Positions 23,609 to 31,858 of a DNA stretch of 41,658 nucleotides are shown piece by piece. Where the stretch lies: assembly GCA_045580105.1 (NCBI GenBank), contig JAZNNH010000045.1, positions 1 through 41,658 on the forward strand. The letters are read 5' to 3'. Position 1 is the stretch's first letter, and each line of letters begins with the position of its first letter. The position numbers and the translations under genes are program-made. The notes under the pieces are model-generated. The model saw only the letters and a program-made list of their open reading frames with translations, ran no database searches and was not told where the DNA came from. The stretch is from RGIG5579 sp045580105 (GTDB taxonomy: Bacteria; Bacillota; Clostridia; Oscillospirales; SIG627).

Positions 23609-24652
23609 ATGGAAAAAAAACAAAAATCCGAACGCGTCGGAAAGGTTGGCGGGCAAGCAGTTCTGGAAGGAATTATGATGCGCGGCCCGAAAAGCTATAC
23701 CACGGCAGTGAGAAAAGCGGATGGGACCATCGTTCGTGACAGCCACCCCAACGAAATCAAAAAGAAAAATTTCTTTTTCCGATTGCCGATCATTCGCGGC
23801 GTCGTAAATTTCATCGACAGTATGATCCTGTCGTTTTCCACCTTGGGCTTTGCCGCAGAAGCGCTGGAGATCGAAGAAGAAACCAAATTCGAAAAATGGT
23901 TGACTCGCGTCTTCGGAAAAAGCTTGACCGGCATTGTAATGGGAATCGGCACGGTGATCGGGGTTCTTCTCGGTGCGTTTCTCTTCATCGTTTTGCCTGC
24001 GTTCCTGTCCGGCTTTATTCCCAATGAAATCGCCAGAAAAATCACAGAGGGCGTGCTTCGCATCGCCATTTTCTTAAGCTACGTGAGTTTGATTTCATTG
24101 ATGAGTGATATCAAGCGCACCTTTATGTATCACGGTGCAGAGCACAAAAGCATTTTCTGCTACGAAAAGGGACTGGATTTGACGGTGGAAAACATTCGCA
24201 AACAATCTCGCTTCCATCCCCGTTGCGGCACCAGCTTTATGGTTTTGATGATGATCGTCGGCATTTTCATCGGTCTTTTAATCGGAATTCTGTTTCCCGC
24301 AACGCGCGAAAACACGCTTCTTTACATCCTCATCAAATTCCTTCTTTTGCCTTTGACGATGGGTCTTGGGTATGAGATGATTCGCTTTGCCGGCAGGCAC
24401 GACAACGCCTTCATTCGTTTCGTCACCGCTCCCGGTCTTTGGATTCAGCGCATTACCACGAAAGAGCCCACGGACGATATGATCGAGGTTGCCATCGTGG
24501 CACTCAAATCGGCGTTGACCGAAGAATTTTCCGAAGAGGATGTGTTCGTCGGCATTCAAACGGCTTCGGAAGAAAAGAAAGAGGACGAAGTGGATGCATC
24601 CGAACCGTCTTCCACCGAGCTTCCCCAAGCCGAAGAGGAAGTTCAAGTATGA
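23609..24652 (+). CDS. yqhQ: DUF1385 membrane protein, YqhQ-like
   Basis: A polytopic membrane protein of the DUF1385/YqhQ family, 347 residues. The signature VGGQAVLEGIMMRGP lies at about 11-25, and YHGAEHK near residue 173 is the second conserved block, followed by HPRCGTSF. Function is unknown. In many Firmicutes yqhQ lies close to prmC and prfA; here prmC follows with an ATGA overlap but prfA is absent. The C-terminus is acidic. AAGGAG lies before the ATG. Confidence 0.92.
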   Translation: MEKKQKSERVGKVGGQAVLEGIMMRGPKSYTTAVRKADGTIVRDSHPNEIKKKNFFFRLPIIRGVVNFIDSMILSFSTLGFAAEALEIEEETKFEKWLTRVFGKSLTGIVMGIGTVIGVLLGAFLFIVLPAFLSGFIPNEIARKITEGVLRIAIFLSYVSLISLMSDIKRTFMYHGAEHKSIFCYEKGLDLTVENIRKQSRFHPRCGTSFMVLMMIVGIFIGLLIGILFPATRENTLLYILIKFLLLPLTMGLGYEMIRFAGRHDNAFIRFVTAPGLWIQRITTKEPTDDMIEVAIVALKSALTEEFSEEDVFVGIQTASEEKKEDEVDASEPSSTELPQAEEEVQV

Positions 24653-25491
24653 ACGTTCGGCAACTCAAACAAATCGTAACGAAAACGTACCAAGACCAAA
24701 ACGGAGAGCGCTTTTTTTCTGAAAAAGCGCTCCTTTCTGCTTTGCTGGAAAAAAACGGAATGGATCGGAACCTTGTGCTTTTGCAGCCCGATCTTGTCCT
24801 TTCCGAGAAATGCGTTCAAACTGTTTTAAGCGATTTGGACGAGCTTTTATCGGGTTATCCCTTGCAGTATTATTTGGGAAGTGAATACTTCTGCGGAAAC
24901 GAATTTTTCGTTCGCGACGGGGTGCTCATCCCGCGACCGGAAACGGAGCTTTTGGTGTCGCTGGGAAAGGCGCGCGTCGGGTGGGGCAGTACGGTTTTTG
25001 ATTTGTGCTGTGGTTCGGGCTGCGTCGGCATTTCACTTTTGCTGGCGCGTCCCGACCTTTCGTGTCACGCGTTCGATCTTTCCGATTCGGCACTTGAAGT
25101 TGCCCGAATCAATCGCGCGCGCTTCGGTCTGGAAGATCGGCTTTCAGTCAAACACGTGGACGTGCTTTCCTCGGATTTGGAGGAGGAAATCAAGCGGCGA
25201 AATCCTGCATTGATTTTGGCAAATCCCCCGTATCTGACCGAGCAAGAAATGAAAGAAATTGCCGAGAACGTTGCAAAGGAACCCGGCTTGGCTCTCTTTG
25301 GTGGAAAGGACGGGCTTTTGTTTTATCGCAGATTTGTCGAATTGTGTGCCAAAACCGGTGTTCCGTTCTTGTGTGAAATGGGGTATCAGCAAAAGGAGAA
25401 AATCGAAACAATCATCCTTGATGCGGGCTTAAAAGGAGAATTTTTCCAAGATGAAGCCCGACTTTGGCGAAGCTTTTTTGTTTCCGTCTGA
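24649..25491 (+). CDS. prmC: Release factor glutamine N5-methyltransferase PrmC
   Basis: Methylates the Gln of the GGQ motif in class I release factors. The 280-residue product has an N-terminal helical domain with PLQYYLG, the IPRPETELLV linker, an AdoMet loop FDLCCGSGCVG and the catalytic NPPY at 192-195. ATG 24649 overlaps the yqhQ stop. The usual partner gene prfA is not in the window. No clear terminator follows before the recA promoter. Confidence 0.95.
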   Translation: MNVRQLKQIVTKTYQDQNGERFFSEKALLSALLEKNGMDRNLVLLQPDLVLSEKCVQTVLSDLDELLSGYPLQYYLGSEYFCGNEFFVRDGVLIPRPETELLVSLGKARVGWGSTVFDLCCGSGCVGISLLLARPDLSCHAFDLSDSALEVARINRARFGLEDRLSVKHVDVLSSDLEEEIKRRNPALILANPPYLTEQEMKEIAENVAKEPGLALFGGKDGLLFYRRFVELCAKTGVPFLCEMGYQQKEKIETIILDAGLKGEFFQDEARLWRSFFVSV

Positions 25492-25538
25492 GACATCGCA
25501 AAAAAAAGGAAAAAAAGCTTCTTTCCACAAAAAATGAC

Positions 25539-25568
25539 TTGCCAAAAAAGCGCATTTTATGCTATAAT
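25539..25568 (+). promoter_or_regulatory. recA promoter with extended -10, no LexA box seen
   Basis: -35 TTGCCA (25539-25544) and -10 TATAAT (25563-25568) with an 18-bp spacer; TG at 25560-25561 gives an extended -10. I looked for the Gram-positive SOS box form GAAC-N4-GTTC between prmC and the start codon and found none. Confidence 0.8.
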
Positions 25569-25609
25569 AGATCCAGATATAATTGGGAATTTTTTGGAGG
25601 TAACTCTCT

Positions 25610-26731
25610 ATGGCAAAAACAGTCAGTACAGCCAAAACAAAAACGGAAAACAGCAATGCAATGACCCAAGAAGGAAAACTGAAAGCCATTCAAACGGCAA
25701 TGGGTCAGATTGAAAAGAAATACGGCAAAGGATCCATCATGAAGCTGGGAGAAAATTCCACCATGAACGTCAGTGCCATCTCCACCGGCTCGCTTTCTTT
25801 GGATTTGGCTCTGGGCGTGGGCGGTGTTCCCAGAGGAAGAATCATCGAGATTTACGGTCCCGAATCTTCCGGTAAAACAACCGTTGCCCTCCAAGTGATC
25901 GCTTCGGCTCAGAAGGCCGGCGGCGCCGCCGCTTTTATTGACGCGGAACACGCGCTCGATCCGGTCTATGCCAAAGCCCTTGGCGTTGACATCGACAACC
26001 TTTTGGTTTCTCAGCCCGACAGCGGAGAACAGGCCTTGGAAATTGCCGAAGCACTGGTTCGCACCGATGCGATCGACGTGATCGTCATCGACTCGGTTGC
26101 CGCGCTGGTTCCGCGCAGTGAAATCGAGGGCGAAATGGGACAGTCCTCCGTGGGTGTTCAGGCAAGACTGATGAGCCAGGCACTCAGAAAAATCGCGGGT
26201 GCGATTGCCAAGAGCCAATGTGCCTTCATTTTCATCAACCAGTTGCGTGAAAAGGTCGGTGTGATGTACGGTAACCCCGAAGTTACCACCGGTGGCAGAG
26301 CCCTTCGTTTTTACTCCTCCGTTCGCATTGACGTGCGCCGCGGAGAGCAGTTGAAAGAAAAAGGCGAGATTGTGGGAAACCACATCAAATGTAAGATCGC
26401 AAAGAACAAAGTCGCTCCTCCTTTCCGCGTGGCAGAATTTGATATTCTGTACGGTCAGGGAATTTCCCGCGAAAGTGAGATTATCGAGATCGCGTTGAAG
26501 TACGACGTGATCCAAAAGAGCGGAAGCTGGTTCTCCTACAACGGCGAAAGACTTGCTCAGGGCAAGGAAAACGTTCGTGTGTTTTTGAAAGACAAACCGG
26601 AATTGGCAGAAGAGATTGCTCAGAAAGCCATCGCCATTTCCAAAGAAGGCGTTCCGGAAACCCTCAATGCCGAATCGCTGTTTGATTCAGAGGACGGCGA
26701 TGATGATCTGGGTCTTGGCGACTTGGAATAA
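25610..26731 (+). CDS. recA: Recombinase RecA
   Basis: Central recombinase of homologous recombination and coprotease of LexA. The 373-residue product has Walker A GPESSGKT (83-90), the FIDAEHALDP segment, VIDSVAALVP (Walker B), the L1 and L2 loops (with GVMYGNPEVTTGG in L2), and an acidic C-terminal tail ending DDDLGLGDLE. TTGGAGG upstream of the ATG is a strong ribosome-binding site. The N-terminus is about 15 residues longer than in Bacillus, rich in Lys, Thr and Ala. A PRPP synthetase-like gene follows. Confidence 0.98.
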   Translation: MAKTVSTAKTKTENSNAMTQEGKLKAIQTAMGQIEKKYGKGSIMKLGENSTMNVSAISTGSLSLDLALGVGGVPRGRIIEIYGPESSGKTTVALQVIASAQKAGGAAAFIDAEHALDPVYAKALGVDIDNLLVSQPDSGEQALEIAEALVRTDAIDVIVIDSVAALVPRSEIEGEMGQSSVGVQARLMSQALRKIAGAIAKSQCAFIFINQLREKVGVMYGNPEVTTGGRALRFYSSVRIDVRRGEQLKEKGEIVGNHIKCKIAKNKVAPPFRVAEFDILYGQGISRESEIIEIALKYDVIQKSGSWFSYNGERLAQGKENVRVFLKDKPELAEEIAQKAIAISKEGVPETLNAESLFDSEDGDDDLGLGDLE

Positions 26732-26776
26732 AAACGCAATTTGATTTTGTAAGATAGAGAAGGACGGACAAGATTT

Positions 26777-27943
26777 ATGATTACAATACCGGGACAGAAA
26801 ATCACCGCAGAAGATGTTTTTAAGGAGCAAGATCGCGTAGCACCCTTGAAGATCATTAGCTTGGAGGGCGCCGGCGAACTTGCCAAAAAAGTCGATTACT
26901 ATTTGGTTTCCTGGGCAAAAATGGCAGGTTGGGACAATTACGATACCTTCCTTTTGCCGGCAGAATGCCCCCGTTTTACTTCCGGCGAAGCAAAGGGAAT
27001 CATTTACGAATCGGTACGTGGTGATGATCTGTTTGTGATGGTCGACGTTGGCAACTATAACGTTCGCTATAAAATGTTCGGCAAAGAAAACAGAATGAGC
27101 TCTGACGACCATTATCAGGATTTGAAGCGAATCGTTCAGGCAGCCAGCGGCCGAGCCGGCAGACTGAACGTCATTATGCCCCTCCTTTACGGCGGAAGAC
27201 AGCACAGAAGAAGCTACCGCGAATCGCTGGATTGTGCCTATTCTCTTCAGGAAATGCAGGCGATGGGTGTAGAAAATCTCGTCACCTTCGACGCGCACGA
27301 TCCCAGAGTGCAGAACGCCGTTCCGCTGATGGGCTTTGACAACTTCATGCCCTATTATCAGGTCATCAAAACCATGTTCCGCGCGTATCCGGATCTGGCT
27401 CCCTGCAAGGACAACTTTATGGTAGTCAGCCCCGACGAAGGTGCCATGAGCCGTAATATGTATTACGCATCCGTTCTCGGCGTCAATATGGGTATGTTCT
27501 ACAAGAGAAGAGACTATTCTCGCGTAGTGGAAGGAAGAAACCCCATCGTTGCTCACGAGTATCTGGGTGAATCCATGGAAGGAAAAGACGTATTTATTGC
27601 CGATGACATCATCGCATCCGGTGATTCGGTTCTGGATATTGCCTATGAAATGAAGCGCCGCAAAGCCAATCGCGTGTTTGTGTATGCGACCTACGCGATC
27701 TTTACCGCCGGCTATGAAAAGATTGACAAGGCGGTACAGGACGGTGTGCTGGACGGCATTTTCGGCACGAACTTAACTTATATTTCCGAGGAAACCCGTG
27801 CCAAGCCTTGGTTCCACGAAGTGGACGTATCCAAGTATTTGGCTTACATTATTGCAGCACTCAACCACAATCTTTCCGTTGCAGCGCTTTTGGATCCGCA
27901 TGAAAAGATCAATGCGCTTTTGAAAAAACGCGGTCTTCGCTGA
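26777..27943 (+). CDS. prs: Ribose-phosphate pyrophosphokinase, long variant
   Basis: Makes PRPP from ribose 5-phosphate and ATP for nucleotide, His and Trp synthesis. The PRPP loop DDIIASGDS starts at D276 in a phosphoribosyltransferase-type context, and FDAHDPRVQNA (about 175-185) corresponds to the ribose-phosphate or ATP region. The product is 388 residues against about 315 in classical Prs, with an extra N-terminal segment; longer, divergent versions of this kind occur in Clostridia. The position between recA and recX is odd. The recX start overlaps the stop by one base (TGATG). Confidence 0.9.
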   Translation: MITIPGQKITAEDVFKEQDRVAPLKIISLEGAGELAKKVDYYLVSWAKMAGWDNYDTFLLPAECPRFTSGEAKGIIYESVRGDDLFVMVDVGNYNVRYKMFGKENRMSSDDHYQDLKRIVQAASGRAGRLNVIMPLLYGGRQHRRSYRESLDCAYSLQEMQAMGVENLVTFDAHDPRVQNAVPLMGFDNFMPYYQVIKTMFRAYPDLAPCKDNFMVVSPDEGAMSRNMYYASVLGVNMGMFYKRRDYSRVVEGRNPIVAHEYLGESMEGKDVFIADDIIASGDSVLDIAYEMKRRKANRVFVYATYAIFTAGYEKIDKAVQDGVLDGIFGTNLTYISEETRAKPWFHEVDVSKYLAYIIAALNHNLSVAALLDPHEKINALLKKRGLR

Positions 27944-28452
27944 TGCAGATCCCAAAAGACATTCGATCTGCTGTTAACAAAGCTCTTTATCGTCTCTCCA
28001 TGGGGGATTTAACCTGTGGAGAGATGATGGTGTATTTAACCGACCCCAGACGAAAGAACACTGCTTTTCCCCCCGACGTGGCAGAGCGCACCGTCGCGTT
28101 TTTGTCCCAAGAGGGGCTGTTGGATGACAAGCGCTATCTTAAGCTTTTAGTCCGAAAAATGGATGAAGCGTTGTTTGGCCTCGGAAAGATTCGGGAAACT
28201 CTGATCCGTCATCGCTTTCCGCCTCGCTTTGTCGAAGCTGCACTGGCAAGAAAGATCGATTATGGTGCCAGAGCGTGTGCTCTTTTGCAAAAAAGAAGCA
28301 CGACCCCCGCGCTACTTCAAACCCAGCCGGGAAGAAAGAAGCTGATGGATTATCTGGTTCGTCAGGGATACGATTACAGTACCGCAAGAAGTGCGGTGGA
28401 TTCATGTTCCGAATGGGATTCTTTTTCGGAAGAATCTTCCTTTTCGGATTGA
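27943..28452 (+). CDS. recX: Regulatory protein RecX
   Basis: RecX binds RecA filaments and moderates recombination and coprotease activity. The 169-residue product has the three-helix repeats of the family, for example ALYRLSMGDLTCGEM and FLSQEGLLDDKRY. No catalytic site is expected. It starts at ATG 27943 overlapping the PRPP synthetase stop, so translation is coupled to that gene rather than to recA directly. A Ser/Glu-rich C-terminal tail is present. Confidence 0.9.
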   Translation: MQIPKDIRSAVNKALYRLSMGDLTCGEMMVYLTDPRRKNTAFPPDVAERTVAFLSQEGLLDDKRYLKLLVRKMDEALFGLGKIRETLIRHRFPPRFVEAALARKIDYGARACALLQKRSTTPALLQTQPGRKKLMDYLVRQGYDYSTARSAVDSCSEWDSFSEESSFSD

Positions 28453-28462
28453 AAGGAATAAC

Positions 28463-29797
28463 ATGCAAACAAAAGTTGGATTTATCTCGCTTGGATGTCC
28501 GAAAAACGAGGTAGACTGTGAAATGATGCTGGCAAGAGTCGTGCAGGCGGGATATGAGATCGTGCCTGAGGATATTGATGCCGACGTCGTGATCGTTAAC
28601 ACCTGCGCATTTATTGAGAGTGCAAAGGAAGAGGGGATTGAGAACATTCTCGATCTTGCTTGGTTGAAAGAAAACAAAGGGCTTCGCGGCATCATTGTGA
28701 CCGGCTGTATGGCGCAGCGCTATTTCACCGAACTGGAAGAAAACCTTCCCGAGGTGGATGCCGCGCTCAGCTTAGGCGATGAAATTTACATTGCCGATGC
28801 CATTGAACACGTGATGAGAGGGGAAAAGTATTTCCGCCACTCTCAGCCCGAAACCCTTGCCTTGGAAGGGGATCGCGTGTTCACCCACGAAAGCTTTGCT
28901 TATCTTCGCATCGCGGAGGGTTGTAACAATTGCTGCTCGTATTGTGCCATTCCCGCCATCCGTGGGCCCCTTCGTTCCCGTCCGATGGAACAGATTCTCG
29001 AAGAAGCCAAAACCATTCGGGGCATGGGCATTCAGGAAATCTGCGTGGTCGCGCAGGACACCACGGTCTACGGTCAGGACCTTTACGGACACTTGGCACT
29101 TCCGGAACTGCTTGAAAAATTAGCTTCTCCGGAACTGGGCTTCCGTTGGGTTCGCCTTCTTTACTGGTATCCCGATAAGGTGACGGAAGAGCTTTGCCAA
29201 GTGATGGCAAAATATCCCAACATTTGTCACTATATCGATCTTCCCATTCAGCATATCTCGGATTCGGTTTTGGAAAATATGAACCGCCACGGAGGAAGCG
29301 AAGCCGTGCGCCGCGCCATTTCTCTGCTTCGGGAAGCAATGCCCGACATTGCCATTCGAACCACGGTGATGCTCGGATTCCCCGGAGAAAAGGACAAGGA
29401 TTTCTCCCTTCTTTCCAAGTTCGTGAAAGAAACCCGCTTTGCAAGACTTGGTGCCTTTCTTTATTCGAGGGAAGAGGGAACTCCGGCGTATACCATGGAA
29501 AATCGAACCACTGCCAAAACCAAAGAAGGAAGACTTGCTTCCTTGATGCAGACCCAACTTGCCATTACCGAAGAATATAACGGCACGTTTGTCGGAAAAG
29601 AAATGGAAGTGGTGGTGGAAGGGTATGACCCCGGTGTCAAAATGTACTTCGGCAGAACCTGTTACCACGCACCCGAAATTGACGGCGTCGTTTATTTTTC
29701 CTCCCGCAAAAAGCAAATTCCCGTCGGCGAATACGTTTCGATTCTTATTGAAGAAGTAATGGAATATGATTTAATCGGAAAAGAGGTTGTCAAATGA
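28463..29797 (+). CDS. rimO: Ribosomal protein S12 methylthiotransferase RimO
   Basis: A radical SAM enzyme that adds a methylthio group to an Asp of ribosomal protein S12. It has 444 residues. The UPF0004 domain carries C12, C48 and C82, the radical SAM cluster is C154-x3-C158-x2-C161, and a C-terminal TRAM domain begins about residue 375. ATG 28463 has GAAAGGA upstream; an extension to 28391 through the recX end is a shadow. The pgsA start overlaps the stop (ATGA). Confidence 0.95.
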   Translation: MQTKVGFISLGCPKNEVDCEMMLARVVQAGYEIVPEDIDADVVIVNTCAFIESAKEEGIENILDLAWLKENKGLRGIIVTGCMAQRYFTELEENLPEVDAALSLGDEIYIADAIEHVMRGEKYFRHSQPETLALEGDRVFTHESFAYLRIAEGCNNCCSYCAIPAIRGPLRSRPMEQILEEAKTIRGMGIQEICVVAQDTTVYGQDLYGHLALPELLEKLASPELGFRWVRLLYWYPDKVTEELCQVMAKYPNICHYIDLPIQHISDSVLENMNRHGGSEAVRRAISLLREAMPDIAIRTTVMLGFPGEKDKDFSLLSKFVKETRFARLGAFLYSREEGTPAYTMENRTTAKTKEGRLASLMQTQLAITEEYNGTFVGKEMEVVVEGYDPGVKMYFGRTCYHAPEIDGVVYFSSRKKQIPVGEYVSILIEEVMEYDLIGKEVVK

Positions 29798-30390
29798 ATT
29801 TACCCAATAAACTCACCATTGTCAGAATTCTTCTCGTGCCGGTATTTTTGTTTTTCGGACTGTTTTGCTTTCCGTTCGAAAACGGAGAAATGCTTTCCCG
29901 CATCCTGTCCGCGGTTTTGTTTGCGGGTGCAGCCATTACCGACTTTGTGGATGGTAAAATTGCCAGAAAATACGGTTTGGTAACCGATTTCGGAAAATTT
30001 ATGGATCCGTTGGCAGATAAGTTTTTGGTGTTCTCTGCGATTTTGGTCTTCGTGTCTTCTCCTATGTATATGAAAGACGACGTGATGCACATCGCCCTTG
30101 TCGTCAGCGGCGCGATCGTCATTTTCCGGGAACTTGCCATTACGTCCTTACGTCTTGTGGTGATGGGAAGTCCCAAGCCGGTGGTCATTGCCGCCAGCTG
30201 GTACGGCAAGGCAAAGACGTTTTCCCAGTGCATCTGGGCGATGGTCATTATGCTCGAACCGGTTCTTTTCCCGTTTTTGCCCGGTATGATGCTTTCCTGG
30301 ATTTCGACGGTTGTGATGACCGGTTTGACCATTTTGTCCGGTGTAGATTACATCAAAAGCTACTGGAGTTATCTGGATCCCACGAAATAA
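29794..30390 (+). CDS. pgsA: CDP-diacylglycerol-glycerol-3-phosphate 3-phosphatidyltransferase
   Basis: The committed step to phosphatidylglycerol and cardiolipin in the membrane. The 198-residue protein has about five hydrophobic helices and the CDP-alcohol phosphotransferase motif D50-x2-D53G54-x2-A57R58-x8-G67-x3-D71-x3-D75, complete with all catalytic aspartates. It overlaps rimO by four bases. rimO-pgsA-cinA-recA is a common Firmicutes string; here the order is broken and recA lies upstream. Confidence 0.95.
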   Translation: MNLPNKLTIVRILLVPVFLFFGLFCFPFENGEMLSRILSAVLFAGAAITDFVDGKIARKYGLVTDFGKFMDPLADKFLVFSAILVFVSSPMYMKDDVMHIALVVSGAIVIFRELAITSLRLVVMGSPKPVVIAASWYGKAKTFSQCIWAMVIMLEPVLFPFLPGMMLSWISTVVMTGLTILSGVDYIKSYWSYLDPTK

Positions 30391-30408
30391 ATTCCCCAAG
30401 GAGAGAGT

Positions 30409-31809
30409 ATGAAACTGTTTAATGATTTGACCGGAAAAATTGAAGAACTCGGTCAAAAAGATAATTATGTAAGAATGTACGCCTGCGGCCCTACGGTTTA
30501 TAACTTCTTCCACGTAGGAAATGCTCGCTGCTTTGTCACCTTTGATCTGCTTCGCAAATACTTGGAGTATCGCGGCAACAAGGTGGATTTCGTTCAGAAC
30601 TTTACGGATATTGACGATAAAATGATTCGCCGCGCCGCCGAGGAAAACACCACGGTAAAAGAAGTTGCGGATCGTTATATCGAAGAGTATTTCATCGATG
30701 CGAAGGGACTGGGCGTCGCTCCGGCAACCGTTCATCCCAGAGCCACGGAAAACATTGATTCGATCATTCAAATCATTCAGACCCTGATCGAAAAAGGTCA
30801 CGCCTATGAATCTCAGGGCGACGTGTATTATTCCGCCCGTTCGTTCAAGGGCTACGGAAAACTTTCCGGCAAGAACGTGGACGATCTGGAAAGCGGTGCG
30901 CGCATCGACGTTTCCGACATCAAGCGCGACCCCTTGGACTTTGCCCTTTGGAAAGCATCCAAGCCCGGCGAACCGTTTTGGGAATCCCCTTGGGGTAACG
31001 GAAGACCCGGTTGGCACATTGAGTGCTCTGCGATGGTGGATAAATATTTGGGTAAAACCATTGACATTCACTGCGGCGGTGTGGATTTGACCTTCCCGCA
31101 TCACGAAAACGAAATTGCGCAGTCCGAAGGCGCGTTCGGCGTTCCGTTTTGCCGCTTCTGGGTGCATAACGGCTTTATCAACGTCGATAATAAGAAAATG
31201 AGTAAATCTCTGGGCAACTTCTTCACGGTTCGCGATGCCGCAGAAAAATACGGCTACGCCGCCATCCGTTATTTTATCCTGTCTGCCCACTATAAGAGCC
31301 CGGTGAACTTTTCTGCAGAGATTTTATCTCAGGCACAAAGCTCCGTTCAGCGTCTTTACAATTGCGAAGACAATTTGCGCTTCCTGTTGAAAAACGCCGA
31401 AGGCGCCGCCGCGCAGGAAGAGCTTGCGTTTATCGAAAAGCTTGACGCAAGAAGAGAAGAATTTGTCCGTGTGATGGATTATGATTTCAACACCGCAGAC
31501 GGCATTGCCGTTCTCTTTGAGGCAGTCAAAGACATCAACATTTTCGTGCAGAGTCAGAGAAGCCGCGAAGCACTGGAAAAGATCTTTGGCTTCTATGAAG
31601 AAATTTGCGGATTGCTTGGTTTTATGAAACCCGAAGAAGAAGCCAAAGAGGGCTTTGACGACGATGCCGTAGAAGCCCTGTTGCAGGAAAGAGCGGTTGC
31701 AAAAAAAGAAAAGAACTATGCCCGCGCAGATGAAATCCGCGCCCTTTTGACCGAAGGGGGAATTGTGATCGAAGACACCCCTGCCGGAGCAAAGTGGCAT
31801 CGAGCATAA
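30409..31809 (+). CDS. cysS: Cysteinyl-tRNA synthetase
   Basis: Class I aminoacyl-tRNA synthetase, 466 residues, usual length. The HIGH-type motif is HVGN within FHVGNAR, the KMSKS loop is present in KKMSKSLGNF, and the CGP near residue 28 is part of the zinc site. The rest follows the typical DALR and anticodon domain layout. AAGGAGAGAGT precedes the ATG. A terminator lies seven bases after the stop, and the gene sits between pgsA and cinA, where I do not usually expect it. Confidence 0.97.
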   Translation: MKLFNDLTGKIEELGQKDNYVRMYACGPTVYNFFHVGNARCFVTFDLLRKYLEYRGNKVDFVQNFTDIDDKMIRRAAEENTTVKEVADRYIEEYFIDAKGLGVAPATVHPRATENIDSIIQIIQTLIEKGHAYESQGDVYYSARSFKGYGKLSGKNVDDLESGARIDVSDIKRDPLDFALWKASKPGEPFWESPWGNGRPGWHIECSAMVDKYLGKTIDIHCGGVDLTFPHHENEIAQSEGAFGVPFCRFWVHNGFINVDNKKMSKSLGNFFTVRDAAEKYGYAAIRYFILSAHYKSPVNFSAEILSQAQSSVQRLYNCEDNLRFLLKNAEGAAAQEELAFIEKLDARREEFVRVMDYDFNTADGIAVLFEAVKDINIFVQSQRSREALEKIFGFYEEICGLLGFMKPEEEAKEGFDDDAVEALLQERAVAKKEKNYARADEIRALLTEGGIVIEDTPAGAKWHRA

Positions 31810-31815
31810 TAGAAA

Positions 31816-31842
31816 AAAAGCACCGCAAGGCGGTGCTTTTTT
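31816..31842 (+). terminator. Intrinsic terminator after cysS
   Basis: Stem GCACCGC (31820-31826) with GCGGTGC (31830-31836), AAG loop, extended by flanking A and T runs. The cinA start is only 17 bases after the end of it. Confidence 0.92.
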
Positions 31843-31858
31843 CATAAAGGAGCATGGG

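Noticed and set aside
25469..25521. Inverted repeat GAAGCTTTTTT and AAAAAAGCTTC spanning the prmC stop
   Set aside because: Eleven pairs, but the loop is about 31 bases and no T run follows the right arm, so it is not a credible terminator; the left arm is also coding.
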